Below, in pieces: positions 6,315 through 6,331 of a stretch of DNA of 6,331 bases (its first letter is position 1; each line of letters begins with the position of its first letter). The notes beneath the pieces were generated by a model that worked only from the letters and a program-made list of their open reading frames with translations, ran no database searches and was not told the DNA's origin. The position numbers and the translations under genes were made by a program. Origin of the DNA: Clostridiaceae bacterium (GTDB lineage: Bacteria > Bacillota > Clostridia > Saccharofermentanales > Fastidiosipilaceae); NCBI GenBank assembly GCA_012514965.1, contig JAAYZH010000003.1, positions 1 through 6,331 of the forward strand, given 5' to 3'.

Positions 6315-6331
6315 TGTATTGTGCTCCTTCA

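Overview
The window looks like the 3' end of a capsule or exopolysaccharide locus that converges on a short thiol-disulfide redox gene set. Base composition is roughly half GC by eye. The genes carry purine-rich AGGAG/AAAGGA-type ribosome binding sites and are closed by intrinsic terminators. The secreted thioredoxin-like protein is anchored by an N-terminal hydrophobic segment and carries a long Ser/Thr/Gly-rich linker. Together these features suggest a Bacillota (Firmicutes) organism, perhaps a clostridial-type or negativicute anaerobe. This is an inference from style; nothing in the window fixes the genus.

Positions 1-4401 (+ strand) hold three envelope-polysaccharide genes. The first is open at the left edge of the window. 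It encodes the C-terminal part of a Wzy/O-antigen-ligase-like membrane polymerase that continues, without a stop, into a cytoplasmic GT52 (sialyltransferase-like) glycosyltransferase domain. Its stop codon overlaps the start of a Wzx-type flippase by 8 nt. After 62 nt comes a GT-A fold family 2 glycosyltransferase. In a Wzx/Wzy pathway, the glycosyltransferases build a lipid-linked repeat unit on the inner face of the membrane, Wzx flips it, and Wzy polymerises it on the outer face. The physical joining of polymerase and glycosyltransferase is the most unusual thing in the window.

Positions 4402-4460 hold a strong stem-loop that can serve as a bidirectional terminator between the convergent gene sets.

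Positions 4461-6331 (- strand, read right to left) hold a cytoplasmic thioredoxin (trxA), a membrane-anchored TlpA/ResA-like extracytoplasmic thioredoxin and a CcdA-type membrane thiol transporter. An intrinsic terminator lies between the thioredoxin gene and the tlpA-like gene. The three products fit a relay that passes electrons from cytoplasmic thioredoxin through CcdA to the outside TlpA-like protein. No cytochrome c assembly gene (resB/resC) or methionine sulfoxide reductase gene is visible, so the final substrate is unknown.

I did not see tRNA or rRNA genes, CRISPR arrays, insertion sequences or attachment sites. No complete undescribed defence or mobile system is evident. The novelty is in the polymerase-glycosyltransferase fusion.
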